Positions 63,254-63,914 of a DNA stretch of 63,914 nt are shown one piece after another (positions within the stretch are counted from its first letter, which is position 1; every line of letters begins with the position of its first letter). The stretch comes from Aquibacillus albus. Lineage in GTDB: Bacteria; Bacillota; Bacilli; Bacillales; Amphibacillaceae. The stretch lies in NCBI RefSeq assembly GCF_016908325.1, contig NZ_JAFBDR010000025.1:1-63914 (forward strand), written 5' to 3'. The translations under genes were made by a program, and so were the position numbers. Below the pieces are notes generated by a model. The model was not told the origin of the DNA. It saw nothing but the letters and a program-made list of their open reading frames with translations, and ran no database searches.

Positions 63254-63778
63254 ATGAGTGATTTATGGTCAAACGTATTATCGGAACTGAAGAAGAAGAT
63301 ATCTGCACCTAGTTATGAAACGTGGTTAAAAGATACAACTGCTGAAATCGAAGGTGAAGTTATTACAATCAAATCAAATAATGTATTTTCTTCTGATTGG
63401 TTAGAATCCAGATACAAAGATTTAATATTCGAGACCGTTCGAGAGATTGCTAGAGAGACATACGATTTAGAGTTTGTACCAAGGGAAGGCAAGGTCGTCT
63501 ATCATAATTTAACCCAAAAAGAGTATATAGATTTACACAAGAAGGTAGAAACTCTAGAAAAAAGGATTGAGAAACTCGAAAGTCCTTATAAAAAGAAAAG
63601 GGATGTCTTTGGAGAACCGAAGTTGCCGTATGATGAATTGGCAGGCGAATTGAAAAGTCTTTATGGATTTATGATGGCTGGTTTTGATAATGATGAACTT
63701 GCACAGCAAGTTGCTGAAGAAAAGTTAGAAATTCTAATAGAATTGATAACGGATAAGAAGTTCCCAGAGGATGAGTAA
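63254..63778 (+). CDS. Orphan DnaA N-terminal (domain I) protein with coiled coil
   Basis: The first 85 residues are closely like domain I of Bacillus DnaA: SDLWSNVLSELKKKISAPSY, ETWLKDT and DWLESRYKDLIFETV. DnaA domain I binds the loader proteins DnaD and DnaB and the inhibitor SirA. The AAA+ ATPase and DNA-binding domains are absent. Residues about 95-120 form a coiled coil (HKKVETLEKRIEKLE), and the C-terminal 50 residues are acidic and helical. The total is 174 residues. ATG 63254 is chosen because the run of G residues ends immediately before ATG 63248. It could modulate replication initiation by competing for DnaA partners, an inference only. Positions 63779-63914 show nothing else. Confidence 0.82.
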   Translation: MSDLWSNVLSELKKKISAPSYETWLKDTTAEIEGEVITIKSNNVFSSDWLESRYKDLIFETVREIARETYDLEFVPREGKVVYHNLTQKEYIDLHKKVETLEKRIEKLESPYKKKRDVFGEPKLPYDELAGELKSLYGFMMAGFDNDELAQQVAEEKLEILIELITDKKFPEDE

Positions 63779-63914
63779 AAATATCATCTACTAAACCTAA
63801 AAAAACAACACTATATTAAGGTGTCAGCGTATAATGGTAAATAAGTCAACCACCATTTTTAAGTAAAAAAGACCGACCTTAACTAAAACTCTTAAAATCG
63901 CTTTTTAAAAAGTT

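Overview
The window is 63.9 kb of AT-rich DNA from a Gram-positive low-GC bacterium, most probably a Bacillaceae genus of the Oceanobacillus/Virgibacillus/Gracilibacillus type. This rests on strong Shine-Dalgarno sites, frequent TTG/GTG starts, class III fructose-bisphosphatase, a YumC-like ferredoxin reductase, CcpA (cre) boxes and lipobox substrate-binding proteins; the genus is inferred. I see no rRNA, tRNA, CRISPR array, complete insertion sequence or prophage. The region is a string of carbon-uptake and catabolic modules, each with its own regulator, separated by short palindromic dispersed repeats.

Layout. 0.3-2.2 kb: fbp. 2.3-4.7 kb: an AraC regulator divergent from a GH4 glycosidase that seems to use a non-AUG start. 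4.8-9.0 kb (minus): amidohydrolase, Rieske ferredoxin, ferredoxin-NADP reductase and betaine-aldehyde-type dehydrogenase. 9.3-11.7 kb: an HPr-like protein without a normal active site, a membrane protein, a 59-residue protein and DegV. 11.9-19.3 kb: a LacI-controlled malto-/isomalto-oligosaccharide operon (binding protein, two permeases, GH31 glucosidase) with three matching operators. 19.8-26.2 kb: a small membrane protein surrounded by a repeated inverted repeat, then a 1944-residue helicase-nuclease. 26.4-29.4 kb (minus): a DUF1456 protein and an overlapping DUF4236/secreted-nuclease pair. 29.7-36.1 kb: a 69-residue protein, a giant PL9 pectate lyase with a cre box, a ScoC/MarR-like regulator and a CBO0543 membrane protein. 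36.4-38.3 kb: an oxidoreductase pair. 39.1-47.7 kb: a xylose sensing and uptake locus (XylFII-like sensor lipoprotein, histidine kinase, AraC-type response regulator, xylFGH). 48.2-49.1 kb: a phosphotransferase. 49.4-62.5 kb: an IclR-controlled catabolic island with a peptide-type ABC importer (ATPases fused), AtuA, an AtuA-related protein, a CocE-type hydrolase, a thiolase and a two-subunit CoA-transferase. 62.6-62.8 kb: a helicase fragment cut off at a dispersed repeat. 63.3-63.8 kb: an orphan DnaA domain I protein.

The modules suggest a plant-matter heterotroph: pectin, xylose and malto-oligosaccharides, plus an unidentified substrate that is imported, hydrolysed and channelled to acyl-CoA and thiolysis. 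All three ABC-importer operons carry a hairpin directly after the binding-protein gene, which fits making more binding protein than membrane subunits. The least explained parts are the AtuA island, the helicase-nuclease with a transglutaminase-like N-terminus, the repeat boxes around the 118-residue membrane gene, and two dispersed repeat families. All family assignments come from reading motifs; no searches were run.
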